63,802 nt of DNA, taken from the NCBI RefSeq assembly GCF_000003605.2, contig NW_003131853.1, positions 1,052,140 to 1,115,941 on the forward strand, in the 5' to 3' direction. How positions within the stretch are numbered: the stretch's first letter is position 1; every line of letters starts with the position of its first letter. The DNA comes from Saccoglossus kowalevskii. Its lineage: Eukaryota; Hemichordata; Enteropneusta; Harrimaniidae. The notes beneath the pieces are model-generated. The model was given only the letters and a program-made list of their open reading frames with translations. It was not told where the DNA came from and searched no databases. Positions 1-15,975 of this stretch are shown piece by piece. The translations under genes were made by a program, and so were the position numbers.

Positions 1-475
1 ACTATTTTGAATAGGTGGTTTAGTATAGTTTGTTAAACTAGAAAATACTATTTTGATTAGATAGTGTAGTAGAGTTTGTTGAACCTAGAAAATACTATTT
101 TCAATAGGTAGTTTAGTATAGTTTGTTAAACTGGAAAATACTATTTTGATTAGATAGTGTAGTAGAGTTTGTTGAATCTAGAAAATTCTATTTTGATTAG
201 ATAGTGTAGTAGAGTTTGTTGAACCTAGAAAATATTATTTTGAATAGGTAGTTTAGTATAGTTTGTTAAACTGGAAAATATTATTTTGATTAGATAGTGT
301 AGTAGAGTTTATTGAATCTAGAAAATACTATTTTGATTAGATAGTGTAGTAGAGTTTGTTAAACTAGATAAGACTATTTTGATTTGGTAGTGTAGTAGAG
401 ATTGTTGAAACAAGAAACTACTATTTGATTATATATTGTAGTATTGTTTGTTAAACCTAGAAAATACTACAGGAA
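1..475. repeat. 47-bp tandem minisatellite
   Basis: About ten tandem units of 46-47 bp fill the start of the window and probably continue beyond it. Two variants are interspersed: one contains AATAGGTGGTTTAGTATAG, the other TTAGATAGTGTAGTAGAG. Both end in the shared block CTAGAAAATACTATTTTGA. Units become degenerate after about 380. Confidence 0.9.
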
Positions 476-2038
476 AATGAAAATTTGTAGTGTACGCTGT
501 TGCTTCATGAAATGTTATATTAAGAAATATAACATAAATTGGAATATTTAGTATGAGTGTTCATTCATAGAGTTTATGCGCGTCTTTGGCATGTCTTTTC
601 GCTTTTACATGTATGGGTATACTCTAACGGGGTGCAGTGTGTTATGGAACACCCGTTGAGTGACCTAATACAGGAGTGTGAATGAGCTAGAAAATGTTGC
701 TGCCCTCATGGCTTGACAACGTTAGTGTTTATTCTGCATAATCTCACGAAATATACAAGTTTATATTTTGACAGTCAGAATAAGATTATTTGCATATAAC
801 AACACACTGATATGATATAATATTTTAAATATGTATTCTAAGGCAAACATGTAATGCATGATTCAAAAGCTTTTATTTTTGCAATGACAAGAGATTAATC
901 ATAATAAAACTAATTAAAGCTCATTGTAATGTACATGTATATTTAATATTTTTGTATACCCCTACTTTGTGATTCCCTCATGCCAGTACGAATTGTTTTT
1001 CGAATGCACCTCCAAAAATCCACCGATCCCTTCACATAAGTTTCTGAAAGCAGCCTAACTTCGGGAAATACTGTACCATTGGCAATTGAGGAAGTTGAGA
1101 AAACAAAAGCTAACTTTTCTAATTTGATTTCCAGCTTCTTCACTCGCATATATTTCGCATATCATTTCACTGAGACTACATGGACTATCCCCACGTACGT
1201 CACCAAATTCGCTCGATCGTTCGAGGTCGACTACACGGTTATTGAATAAATAATGCATCTTTAGAACAGTTTCCGATTTCATCTGAGGTTCACGTACCAC
1301 ATTCTGAGTGTACATGTGTCAGGTGTGTAACTGTATTTGCATTATGAAGGGCGCCATCTAGAAAATTACAATTGTTCACTCGTTTGTCAGTATATCCGGA
1401 CGAACTCTGCATCGTTCATTCGAGAATTTGGTAGCAAGTGTTCTGCTTCGATTAATAGGTTGAACGAATTCCACAACACGCATGCTACATGCTCGTATCA
1501 ATCACATTTATAAAAGGTTAATATTACGTCAGAAATTATTGCCAAATGATTTCATGAAGTGTTTATTACAATTTTCTACAACATATTGTATTATCAAAAC
1601 ATACATTTGCACAACTATGTGTCAGTTTCTCGTACTCATTCAATATCGTACATGCTGCTGTCCAAATAAGGTCAGGTCACTTCCATATTTGGACACGACC
1701 GAGACATATATGGACATGGTAGCAATCAACACTCAGTGACGGATGATGTAATATTGTAAATTTAGTACCGAGATGTTTAAAAAATTACAATATATGATGA
1801 AATATAGTTTTAAAATTATTTCAGATTGTCGACATATGAAAATATGCCTTCAGATGTATTACATTTTAACTGAGTTAGTAATATAAATGTAAATAATTCA
1901 TAAAAAATGTATATATCGTCATGTAGTTTATACTCTATATGGGTTTGAAACATTCCATGTTCTGGTCTAAGGCATGTTGCCGAAATATTAACATGACTAT
2001 AACAAATACACCTTACAAATGATTAGAAATATCCTATA

Positions 2039-2069
<31 letters not shown>

Positions 2070-4009
2070 CTGAATCATTCAAGTTGGGTGCCCTTATATC
2101 GAGGCTAGCGGAAACTATCAGGCAACTTTGGGCACGTTGAAACGTGAGCAATAGTCAACTTTGTAAATAAACGGTTATTCGCCAGCAGTGTTAGCAATAG
2201 GATTATGAGTCCCACATTCACATAGTCATTTTTAACGATTTGTACTTAATCTATACGAACGCGCAAAGCTTATTGTTACATTCACTTGAAAATATTCTCA
2301 AATTCCACTTCAGTCATTTGTTGTAGATGAAAAAATATATATATTTTTGCATAATTTTATCCATATAGCTGGGAGCTGTGTGGTGGAACGCAATATGTCT
2401 AGCATGTTGAACCTTGACATGATTACCACAAAAAGGCACAAAAAATACCAAAAAAATTAAAAATACGTAGGTAAGGAAAATTTGTGAGAATGATACATCT
2501 CACTACGAAAACCAACAATGTACACCGGGTTTTCTTTAAAGCGTGAATTTGTTTATAAGCTTTTTTTTTATAAATGTTTATATATTCCAAATGAACAATC
2601 ACAAACCTTAGCGGATGAATACCGTTCGTATAGAACTCCACTGTGGTTAGTTAACCTTTAACCTCTCCTTTGAAACTGGTTTGCTTTCGCAGTTTAACGT
2701 TCTGTGCCATACGATAATGGTACGACTTGTACTCGAATTCTTTAAAATTTGTCTCAACGAACAAATCACTGATTTCACGCGTTTTAAACAAATTTTATGA
2801 ATTCTACTTTTGCGTTCATGGCAGTAAATTTGACGAAATCTCACAATTATACACGGTAATGAATTACCGAATTATTTCTACATCCAATGAAAAAAACCTT
2901 CTTCCAATTTAAACGAAGCGAGAGGATATTTCGGAACAAATGTTTATAAATGTCCTTAAACACATTCACGCCTTCGTGAAACCCAGAGTAATGTACACAA
3001 AATCAAAATACAAATGATCATTCAAAACACAATTTTATGATCAGTTTCTCAGTGCTCACAATATGCGTCAATCTGTTATACGTTCCCCTCCATAAAACAT
3101 AAATTTAACAACTCTAATTCATTAATTTAAAATTACAGTTGTCGAAACCATGGCATGAGGTTGTCTCATGTAAGTGGTTGCACAGAACAGGACTGAGCAG
3201 AGCTATCCGTGTTAATCTGATGTCATCCCATTGTCGGTCAGCACCAAATCACAGCTGGTCGTTTTATGGGACAAACCTCGCTTAAACATTTGTATTAACT
3301 GTTTTTGAAATGCAAGTACACCTTGATGGAAAGCATCGCACATTGACACTAAATGTCAGTTTACTAGTCCAGTCAATTTATCGACAAATCGTGCATAACC
3401 TGGCACTAATTGCATAAAATCTGTTCATGGTAACAGATCTCGTCAACGGTTGGTCAGATAGTAATGCCACAAGCCGTCACCTGTACTTTCATTTCTAAAA
3501 TTAGAGAAGTTGAATGGCAATTACATAACCAATGACTAGAGAAAAAAAAACTGCTCTTTTGAAAGCAAATACTGAGAAATAACATGTTTTTGTTTTTTTA
3601 ACAGCTTTCCCTTACATCGATTTTGTTATATCTATGATATGTTGCTGATTTTTGACTTGTTACAATGAACATACTTCCTTTTGTAATAAGTGCCATGTTT
3701 AAATGCATTTTGACTGGACTATAAGAATCAGCTGCATAACTACTCTCATAACAACACTATACTAACAACTTACTCTGAATAAAAGCATAATCACGAAAAT
3801 TGCTTGCTAGTTATTAATCCGATTAGTTATTACATTTGTGTACATAGACGACGGAGACAATTCCGTACCAGTTACCAAGTCAAGTGGGTGATGAGTTCGT
3901 GCTAGCAGTTGTACTGGACTACAAAACGTTATTGAATAGTTTTATCTGAATTCAAGTTGCAATGAGTATCGTAGGGGTTACGCCTAGTATCCGGAAACAT
4001 AGTGACATT
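476..4009. other. Intergenic, no recognisable gene
   Basis: No open frame here resembles a known protein. A (TA)n microsatellite lies at about 2038-2062. The stretch is AT-rich unique-looking sequence downstream of the PPP1R3-type gene on the minus strand, so its left part may include 3'UTR. Confidence 0.6.
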
Positions 4010-4801
4010 TTACACAAAGTGATGCCACCATCTGTCACGGTAATCGTTGGGACAAGCAGTTTTCGCGTAGCAAGCCACGATATAATTCGACTGGTTGTTG
4101 TTGTCCCAATATTCTTGACCATTCAGCCGGTAAAATACAGCGAATTCCAAGCGCGTGCCAACGGTGAAATTATTTGGTAGCGATAAACTGAACGAGAACT
4201 GGTCGGTAGCCCCATCACATGAGTTCTGAACATAATTGGTCGGAATATCGTAATATTTTTTCCAGTTATCAGTGGTGAAACGCACGTTAACGTGTTTAAC
4301 GTAGGCAGTGTTGGCGACTCGTATGGTCCCCAATATCGTCATGTCTTCGGCGACAACTAGACTCTCCAAGCATACTTTCTGATCGTTTACTCGCTGTAGA
4401 AATCCGGCGAGAGCACCAGGTTGCGGGAAACACGCTGCTAGGTATCTGTATTCGTCTTGTAGTGGCGTATCCATGTTGTTATGTCGAAGGCACGTGTTGT
4501 TTGATGAAACGGGACATGTCGGGGAGCTCGCCTCCCCCAAGTCATCAAAGGCGACACGTACGCTTTCTGCCAGGTCATCAGCTTCATCAGCTTCGTCAGC
4601 AAAACGCACTTGCTTTTTTTCCGTTGGCGTTCCTGGTGGTGTCTTTCCCGGACTTTTTAAGCAACTACCAGATGGTCTTCTCGACAACACTGGGGTTTCA
4701 TCCTGGTTATTTTCGGACGTGCGAGGGCTAGCTTCCAATTCACTGCCGTCCAAACAATGCCAGTCAGCACATACATCGGTTACGTTTGGATTCTTCTTCA
4801 T
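4010..4801 (-). CDS. PPP1R3: Glycogen-targeting regulatory subunit of protein phosphatase 1 (PPP1R3 family)
   Basis: 263-residue single-exon protein. Family members hold the PP1 catalytic subunit on glycogen so that it dephosphorylates glycogen synthase and phosphorylase, favouring glycogen storage in the cytosol. Visible features: the PP1-docking RVxF-type motif KKQVRFADE at residues 62-70, a downstream SVRVAF stretch (80-85), and a C-terminal CBM21 carbohydrate-binding domain from about 138 to 245. The domain includes VCLESLVV, VKHVNVRFTTDNWKKY and the signature WDNNNQSNY at 232-240. The N-terminus is low-complexity, rich in Ser/Pro/Thr. The frame extends 14 codons upstream, but only to TTG codons with no ATG, so I start at the ATG at 4801. 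Lack of introns in the coding region matches vertebrate PPP1R3B/C/D. The subtype cannot be assigned from sequence alone. Confidence 0.92.
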   Translation of the reverse strand: MKKNPNVTDVCADWHCLDGSELEASPRTSENNQDETPVLSRRPSGSCLKSPGKTPPGTPTEKKQVRFADEADEADDLAESVRVAFDDLGEASSPTCPVSSNNTCLRHNNMDTPLQDEYRYLAACFPQPGALAGFLQRVNDQKVCLESLVVAEDMTILGTIRVANTAYVKHVNVRFTTDNWKKYYDIPTNYVQNSCDGATDQFSFSLSLPNNFTVGTRLEFAVFYRLNGQEYWDNNNQSNYIVACYAKTACPNDYRDRWWHHFV

Positions 4802-5001
4802 TATGACACACGGGAAAGCAAACCAGACATGAACCCACAACAAGTAACACTACCGCTCTCGGTGCCAGTGAACAGCAAACGCCGGGCACAGTTCACCAAG
4901 AGCTGGCGACGACCCATTGTGGACAAGTCTGTCGCTGACACATTCGTACTGTCGTTGCGATAACCAGTCTAAAGAGGATTTCTGTTTACATGTATACCTC
5001 G

Positions 5002-5009
5002 TGACGTCA
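5002..5009. promoter_or_regulatory. Candidate CRE (TGACGTCA) upstream of the PPP1R3 gene
   Basis: A perfect palindromic cAMP-response element lies about 200 bp upstream of the PPP1R3 start codon on the minus strand. CREB-type control would suit a glycogen gene, but an 8-mer can occur by chance and similar sites occur elsewhere in the window (near 6877). No TATA box was recognised in the correct orientation. Confidence 0.3.
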
Positions 5010-5616
5010 CATGACAGCTTTACGTGCCAACTGGCCTAAGCATAATGACGACACCAAATACACGTTTACTGTCAGTGAAATATCACTCTAATATATTCAG
5101 CTTTTTAATTAAATTAGTTGCCACATTTCTATGGAATAAACCATATGCTGGAATGCGAGATAAACCAGGCCTGATCCCCAAATAGCAGTAGTATCTGCGC
5201 CTGCTACGTGGTATCAACACATCATTATCTATGCATTGAGGTCAAAAATGAGACGGAACGTCATGTGACTGCATGACGTAAATAAAGTCGCTGGGTTTGG
5301 GCTTCCCTATTTGTGGTTTCTCGATTCGAGGCTATAAATAACAGCACTGGTTCAAACAAGTCCTGTATACCTGATACCTAGAATAGTCTAGTTGGTTGTC
5401 ACGTGGTGCTTACACATGCACAAACATAAACACCATACTCGACTCATAAGCGGAGGTTGGCGACCCTTAAAAATTGGCCTCATGATTTAAAATGAGGTTT
5501 TTACGATAGACTTCTATCAATGTAACCAAAGTAGCAACAATGTTTCCAATTTAGTCTTTGTTTTGCGCGTTCAATCCATTCCATCGATATCGATCGTAGT
5601 GATGGCCGAGGATATC

Positions 5617-6135
5617 TGATAGAGGGAAGTTGTGCAACCAAATTTGCCCAGTTCGCAGTTTTTCGACAATAAAAAAATAACTAAGACAAAAACTCACGGT
5701 CACACATTATTCTCTATCAATATACCTCCCAAAATAGGGACATTTCTACTAATTCTTGTGTTTTTTCGACGTTTCTGCGAAAGTAGAACATTCCGGAGGG
5801 GGTCTTTGGCAACGACTGCAAACGTATCGTGTCCAGCCACTGGTTGGCCAAATAGAGGTCAAAATACGCGTTCTATTTTTACGCGTTATGTTTGGCTCTT
5901 CCGTTTCACCCCCTTCGGAATGTTCTACTTTCGCAGCCTAATCGCAGGTTTTTCGTAAAACGTCGAAAACACACAAGAATTAGTAGAAATGTTCCTGTTT
6001 TGGGCTTATTATTGATAGAGAATAATGTCTTTATTACAAAAATGCTGAAAAACCGTGAGTTTTTGCCTTAGTTATTTTTTTATTGTCGAGAAACTGCGAA
6101 CTCGGCAAATTTGGTTGCACAACTTTCCTTTATCA
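5617..6135. mobile_element. 519-bp foldback / long-TIR MITE-like element
   Basis: Two long arms form an inverted repeat: roughly 5617-5800 pairs with 5920-6135. The left end reads TGATAGAGGGAAGTTGTGC and the right end, reverse-complemented, TGATAAAGGAAAGTTGTGC. The complementarity continues through the GACAATAAAAAAATAACTAAG block and through TTCTGCGAAAGTAGAACATTCC. Only about 110 bp in the middle is unpaired. No transposase is encoded. The two short ORFs here are artefacts of the arms. Confidence 0.85.
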
Positions 6136-8471
6136 TATACACCCAGCGACACCAATGCCAACTGACTGTGGGCCGAGATTACCACGGTCGTCCCTAAAAT
6201 ACGTATCTTGTCGCTACACATATTTGCTTAGTAGTTTTGTATTTCTAGATACTAATAATATGGTTTTACAAAGAATGATTAAATAAGGAAAAGAAAATAT
6301 CTGCTATATGTTTCGCAATGCTGAGTCTGTAGTCTACAAAGTATCACACAGACATTTGCATTTTAGAGACATTTGCCTACAGAAAATAACCGAGTGTGAT
6401 TCCCAGACACAACAGCCGAATGTAAGTAATAACAATAACTGCTACTGACTACTTACTACTACTAATAATAACCTAGCTTCGAATTTATTAAACATGGATG
6501 ATTATTTGAGCTCACAAACGTTGAATATTGAAATATTTTCCCCGAAAAGCCAAAACATGGTAATTTTCACCGAAGGAATAGTGGATGACCATATAAATAT
6601 AGAAATGTAAAATAATTTATGCACAAGAAATGTTATCGCAACTAAACTTCAATTATTGAAAAAGTAGAAGACAAAAATAAAGCTGAAACATTCGTTGTCA
6701 CGAAAATTCAAATATGATATTTTAATGAAATATGCATTTGAAAAAAGAACAATCCGTTGATTCTATAAAGATCATGTCGTCGATCGGACACATTCTTATT
6801 GCTCCTATTTACCAGTACGTTACCTGTTACTCCTGGCATGCGTAGATAATGGGTTTACGTGACGCCGAGATGATGACGTCATCGACTATCATCCATTCAC
6901 CTTCATATAGCTTCGCCCTCATTTTTATTAGCCCTACCTGTTTAAACTAGTTTACCTTTCGTAGCCAAGTTGACATTTGCCCGGCAATGGACAGATACCA
7001 CAGTATTTAGTTGTCTCTCAATTAAACGCGATTTCAAGTGGTCGTATTTTGTAAGATGATTTGGTTCAAAGGTAAATTCTACCCTCTGTGCGTATTGAAA
7101 TGGGGGTACTTTTGACTGGAACTTTTGGCTAGAGACTTGTTACGCGTCAACAACAATGTGTATTATATATACGGGTTTCACGATCATTAATGACATCATG
7201 ACCACATATTTGCACATTGTAGAATTTGACCCCGGTGTCTGACCTCTCGCTGTGTAAAGAGTCGCGTAAAATGTCGACCCCTTCCCAATGTTTATGTATA
7301 CTTTTAACAATCTGCTTCAGATACCAGTGATAACCGAGAGAGTTGTATATCAATTAGAGCCGTAGGTGGGGATGAATGCTTCTCTGACGGTAATCACCGT
7401 GACGTATGTCTTCTGACGTCAAGCTAAAAGAAAATGTGTTGCCAGTGGATTATGGGTAATTCTCTCTTTGCGTTCATTTATTAGCCCAATACTATAACAA
7501 ACACAATCAACAATGAACGGTGGCTTTAGTAATATGACACAAGCAAAAGAGAAACCCTTCATTGACAACTTGTTATGTGTGTGGCTGCTTAAACATGTAA
7601 TAATAATACATTTGTTAAGTAATTATTTAGTTAATGCATCGCCATCTTTGGAATGTTGTATTTGTGAATCCGAAACCAGATTGAATCACAATGTAGTTTT
7701 TTTTTTAAATTTTAGTATAAACTGCTCTGAATATGTTCGTGCTATATATACATACGATTCACGATAGCTTCACAGCTGAATATTTGTGTCAAATTATGCG
7801 CACATATTGCAGCCTTTCTATTCTAATTGATGCATGTTCTTAGATCTTAGATCTTGTCATATTGTATACATTGTAATCTTGATAATGTGATAGGTATTGT
7901 ATTATTTTATTCGATCTTTGCTATTTAAATTGTTGGTGCATTGCACTGTTATATAACAGTTGTGATTATGCGTTATGAACAATTAATATGTCTTCTATTA
8001 TATTATCTGTTAATTTATTATAATATGAGTGAAGATAAACCTTAATTTATTTGATGTTACATGAGTGTACCTTAATATGGTAAAGCGATTACATTTGTAT
8101 GCAGCATAGCGAAACTGTTTTTTTTTTTATTGGAAATGTGTAGTATATCAAGAGGGCGCTATTAGAGACAAACGTATATAAACCACATTTCATTCGTCGA
8201 ATTGGTGGATTTGATTTCTTTGTAAAGTCAATGTAATATTTACTTGCTTTGCATGTAGCTTAGCTCTTCCAGTGTATGTAATGTCATTCTGTTGATGTTA
8301 GTCAAGGAGTACGGTTACCCAGGCATAATTATATAAAAATTACAACCCATTTTATCACGATTTAGATTTACGTTTTCTAATTTACATATAAATTAGGAAC
8401 GCTTTTAACCAGCTTCAATTATATTTACGAGAGAACACAACTGTAATCAAAGTTATAGTGTTCTAGCGAAG
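6136..8471. other. Intergenic, no recognisable gene
   Basis: AT-rich sequence with only short random frames. Scattered TGACGTCA-like sites (for example near 6877) are noted but not assigned. Nothing coding is supported. Confidence 0.6.
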
Positions 8472-8669
8472 TATTGTAAAATACTTTATTTTAGCTGGAA
8501 TTAATTTTCGCTGAAAAGATTTTTTGGGTGTTTTGTATGGAATTTATTTTCTCTGATTTTTGACAAGTTTAATGTAAAATATAGGAAAAAAAGGTATATT
8601 CGCCAGATTTTAAATTTTAATTTAAATTAGTGAACATTAATTGCAAGCAAAAATAAAGTATTCTACAGT
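8472..8669. mobile_element. TA-type MITE, family C copy 1
   Basis: About 200 bp bounded by inverted repeats: TATTGTAAAATACTTTATTT at the left and AAATAAAGTATTCTACAGT at the right. The interior (TTTTGGGTGTTTTGTATGG, CTGATTTTTGAC, GTATATTCG) is shared with the copy at 30101-30264. Non-autonomous; no ORF. Confidence 0.75.
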
Positions 8670-10480
8670 GATTGATTAGTGTCAGGACGGATGCAGTGGC
8701 TAAGAGAGGCGTTCCTTTACAATGACGTAATTACTAAATTGCGTTATAGCCATGTATTCACGAATAACCATGGCATGGTCCGGTCATCCCTAAAACCGTC
8801 ACTAAGTTTCTACATTTTCAATAATTGTAAATTGAATTACTATCATAAACTATAATGATGAGATTGTGAACAACGAGTTTGGAAATCACATCAATTGCGC
8901 CACCTCGTGGCAAATCCCAGTTCTTTGACGTCACTCGCATAAGATCGCTGCAAGCAATATATTGGTGATGACGACAGCAGGCCCCAGTGCAGTGTTCGTT
9001 ATCTAAAAACGACGCAGCAGTTAGTTCAGACGTACTTAACTTTTTAAACCATAATTTATTGAATATTGATTTATCACTATATTAACGTATATTTATTGGG
9101 CAATTAGTCGTCAGCTAATGCATTTGCTCGCAAGAGATTCGTCAACAAAACCACTGGCAAGCACCACTGTGACAACAAATTAACGCCGCACCTCAATATT
9201 CAGTGTATGACACTCCCCACTTGAAACTATACATGCAATGAAACAATTAATTTAATAATATGACACAAGTGAAAGAGAATTAACATCTTTGTGGTAACGC
9301 TAGCGGGAATGACAATTCTGAAGAGTTTAATGTATTGAATTAGTAACAATATCAATCTAAAATTATGTTCACAGACAAGACAATAATATTGTATCCGAGT
9401 ACGTGGCCCATCATACTAATTAACATAATTATTCCATCAATGCAAAGTGTAACATTTTTATAATGTTACATATCGTATTATACTTAAACAAGTGCTATAT
9501 TGAGCCCAAAACGCCATCAACGCCTTGGTATGTTCAGGGACTTGTGTAGTATATCGGTTTGTCTATAATATCGGTGAATACAATTGTTTTTATTTTTTGT
9601 CTGATGAAAACATGTTATTATTTTCACTGAATGTAATTTCGAGATTTGGCAGCTGTGTGTCGGTGAATAGTATGGACTGAGATAATATTGTCCATTTTAA
9701 AGCCTATCCATTTCACTGAATCGACACAATAGTCAGCGCATGCGCAGACACAAAATACATAAACCAATTCCGTACAGCTGGCAGAAGCGTGATTTGCTGT
9801 CCAGCCCACTGCGTGTTACACTCGAGCGTAAGTACCCCTATACAATTATTGCGTGTTTACTTTGCATTGGCGAGGTTTGCATTAAAGTAATAGCAGAAGG
9901 AACGATCAGTCACCAGGTCGGATGGTAGTGTCGGCCGCGAACAACTATTTCTTCGATGTCGTGATATTAAGCTAAGTATATATCTGCAAGACAATATCAG
10001 GCTTGGGCTGCTGCTTTAAAGTTCCGTTATTCCATTGACACCGGTTAAAACTACCCTCGAGAGTTCATCATGATGATCTGGTCAGTGAAACTACATGCAT
10101 GAATACTTAGTTCAGACACTGTAGGTCATTCGTAGGCAAAGTTTTTTAGTGGCACAACAGGTGCTTGTCGCAATGGCGACATATAGATATACATAGATCA
10201 AAGTCTACACAGGTCTGGTCAACCTCTGACCTTTGATCGCAGTGCGCGAACTTTTGTTAGCCTTTAGGATATCATTACATGCAGTCTTTCAGTATACACA
10301 ATGTGTGTCCATATAGAGGCAGCTGTGGATTATGTCGGACAATCAGGGATTATATACTAGAATTATGGCAGTAATAGAAGATTTATATTTTAGGTGTTTT
10401 TTTAATATTTTGATTTTATAAAAAATCTAGTATATTATGTAATAATGATTTAAATACTGAACAGAACGATACTAATTTAA
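8670..10480. other. Intergenic, upstream of the GH1 gene
   Basis: No gene is recognised. It must hold the promoter, and possibly a 5'UTR exon, of the GH1 gene starting at 10481. No convincing TATA or first exon could be called. Confidence 0.5.
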
Positions 10481-13589
<3,109 letters not shown>

Positions 13590-15899
13590 ACGAGGAGAAA
13601 AATACTTTGGTTTGTCCGTAAAGTCGGTGAAGGGAGTGGTGTATAAACTTGATATGTCTGAAACAAGATACCTCATTTCACTTCACTGAATTCATAATTG
13701 TATTGATTTTAGGTAAATTCATTTTTTTTCCGTTATACTACAGTGCCAGACTACACAGTTTCTGTGTTAAAATTCAGTAATTCAATGTGATCTTCAGTAA
13801 AATTAAAGTAATTTTGGAAAAAAATATAGGTTAACTTATTCTACATTTAACACATTTTTTATAATCATTACTTTTGTTTACATAATACTGATTGATTAAT
13901 TATGCAGAAACAATTACAGGCACACATATGATCATATAAACATGAAACATCAGCTCCAAACTTACAACTGCAAATGAGTCTCGCAACTGTAAGAAGACGC
14001 GCTCCGTTACGCCACGTCACAATGCTAACATTGTGTGGAATAAAAAAAAATGTAATGTTAACGTTGCTGCCGTGTGCCTCATACTTCCACGACTAAATTG
14101 CATTCAATTGGTTTACTCTATATAACGAGTGCCACTGGGACAAATTACGTAGTTATGTTAATTTTTGCTTTTGCGCTACGGTCACATAAACCGGGTCAGT
14201 ATGAAATAATTTCGACCAGCCAGTTTATTTTCTTGTTCAGTGGTTGGCCAGAATATGTGAAAACAAAATAAAAGCGTGATTATACATCGCTCGGTAGTAA
14301 GTTAGTAATTAGTATGGTAGTAACTAGACATGACAGTATCACAAGTCAACAGGGATGTTTGTTGTCATGGTTGCTAGGAAACACAATCATTTCCATTCCA
14401 CTTTGTGAAGATATGTCGTAATGTGGGTTGAATATCGGATTCCCGGAAATAAAACACTTAGGAGGAGATGGTCGAGACAGGTAGTATCGCCCGTATCTGA
14501 CATGTCCCACCAAGCCATCAGAGGGCGTTCTGAATCGGCATTCTCGTATTTTTCTCCTGCGTGCCCACGTATAACAGTGCTTAGGATTCTGAGGTGTGAG
14601 TTTAGGGTCTTACTTTCTGAATATTGCAACTCTGCTTCCTTTAAAAGTTTAATAAATTTAAGTTTTAAGACCGTATATTATCATAGTAAGATAATTTGTT
14701 GGAAATATCGTGGCTGTGGGTCAGAATTATGTGGCGATGATTATCGGACGAACACATTTTGTAACGTAATTCTGCAGCGTGAAGACTGTGGCGGCGTGGT
14801 GGCAAATGGTTAAGTACATATCACCTTTTAAATCCGTTACATTTCATGCCCAGTGTAATATCAAACATGTTGACTCTTTGTGAACATTCGGTTGCATGTA
14901 CAGGATGGTTAAAAAGGACACAAGTTTCCCCCTACCAATGCTTGGAATCTAGTTTATGCATATTCATGATGTCACACACACGCCCCAAAATTACGTGATG
15001 TCGTGATCACAAGATCCGTCCAGTATTTGCAATATACATTTTTATTGTTTGGGACCACTCAACCGCATTGTATAAATCCGCATTCGTATGCTACATTATA
15101 ATACATGTTGATTATATTTTAGAAAATCCTTTGAGATTGGCTGGTGGTGGTTCTCAAGACGTTTAGTTTTCGAGCTCCAGTGAATCCGGCACGGATTTGA
15201 AAAAAAAATGTATTTTTCCCGGAGAGGTTTTATTTAGGATAACAACAATAGGGAACAGTGATGTGAATTGTACCAGTCGACCTAAGTGGAATATTACATG
15301 GAATGATCAATAGAGTGGACAGAGTGTTCTATTGTATTATTTATTCTGTTAATATTGGTTTCTTTTTTTAACACAACTGCGAATCCACCTCAGGTCGGGT
15401 ACGTTTCCAACGTATTCAAGTTACCCACCCGCTGTCGCCAATATACGGTTGTGTAATTGCAGCTGTCTACCTCTCATTATTTGGCAACATTCACGATTTT
15501 CCGTCAACGTATTCGATAATAAACGGATGTCACGCAGGGCAGTAACATTCATTAAAATAGTTTATTAGGAAAGTAAAACGTTCATAAAATAAGAAAATTG
15601 ATAGAATTGCTTTTAAAAACGTTGGGACTGTCACAGAAATGAAAACACGAATTTAAATATAAAATCACACTTCAAGACTAAAACGGCATCTGCGCCGTTT
15701 TGATATATAATGTATACAGTGAAGTAGTAAATTCGACAGTTAAACGTACGAGATTTGTTGATACATTCAGTCAGTACCTTTCGCGAATATGTATACATTG
15801 ATGGTCAATAAAAAGTAGCTGCAGAGTTGTGGGTAGAAATACTAGGCCGATTTAAAAATGTATAAATTATTTCTGGGACCACCGTGTTCTACTTCAATT
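13590..15899. other. Intergenic, no recognised gene
   Basis: Contains the presumed 3'UTR of the GH1 gene. A 130-codon plus-strand frame at 14421-14813, overlapped on the minus strand by an 80-codon frame, shows no family resemblance, signal peptide or splice context I recognise, so I do not call it a gene. Confidence 0.55.
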
Positions 15900-15975
15900 C
15901 AGACTCTTCATTCTCGCCAATAACAGATAAAACACACACCAAAGATTAACTTCATGAACTCAAAGACAGTCATGA
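15900..15975 (-). pseudogene. DEG/ENaC channel TM2 remnant, distal part
   Basis: Collinear with the second half of the TM2 exon of the intact channel (plus-strand 21980-22050), about 70% identical by eye. The minus strand reads MTVFEFMKLIFGVCF where the intact gene has [15 protein letters not shown]. It is cut off where the adjacent 2-kb insertion begins. It is part of the same broken paralogue as 18024-18092 and 18412-18443. Confidence 0.65.

Noticed and set aside
4462..4832. Plus-strand ORFs of 89 and 119 codons
   Set aside because: They are antisense shadows of the PPP1R3 coding exon.
4802..4843. 14-codon N-terminal extension of PPP1R3
   Set aside because: The frame there begins with TTG codons and has no ATG; the first ATG is at 4801.
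14421..14813. 130-codon plus-strand ORF
   Set aside because: No recognised domain, biased composition without signal or splice context, and an overlapping antisense frame of similar quality.
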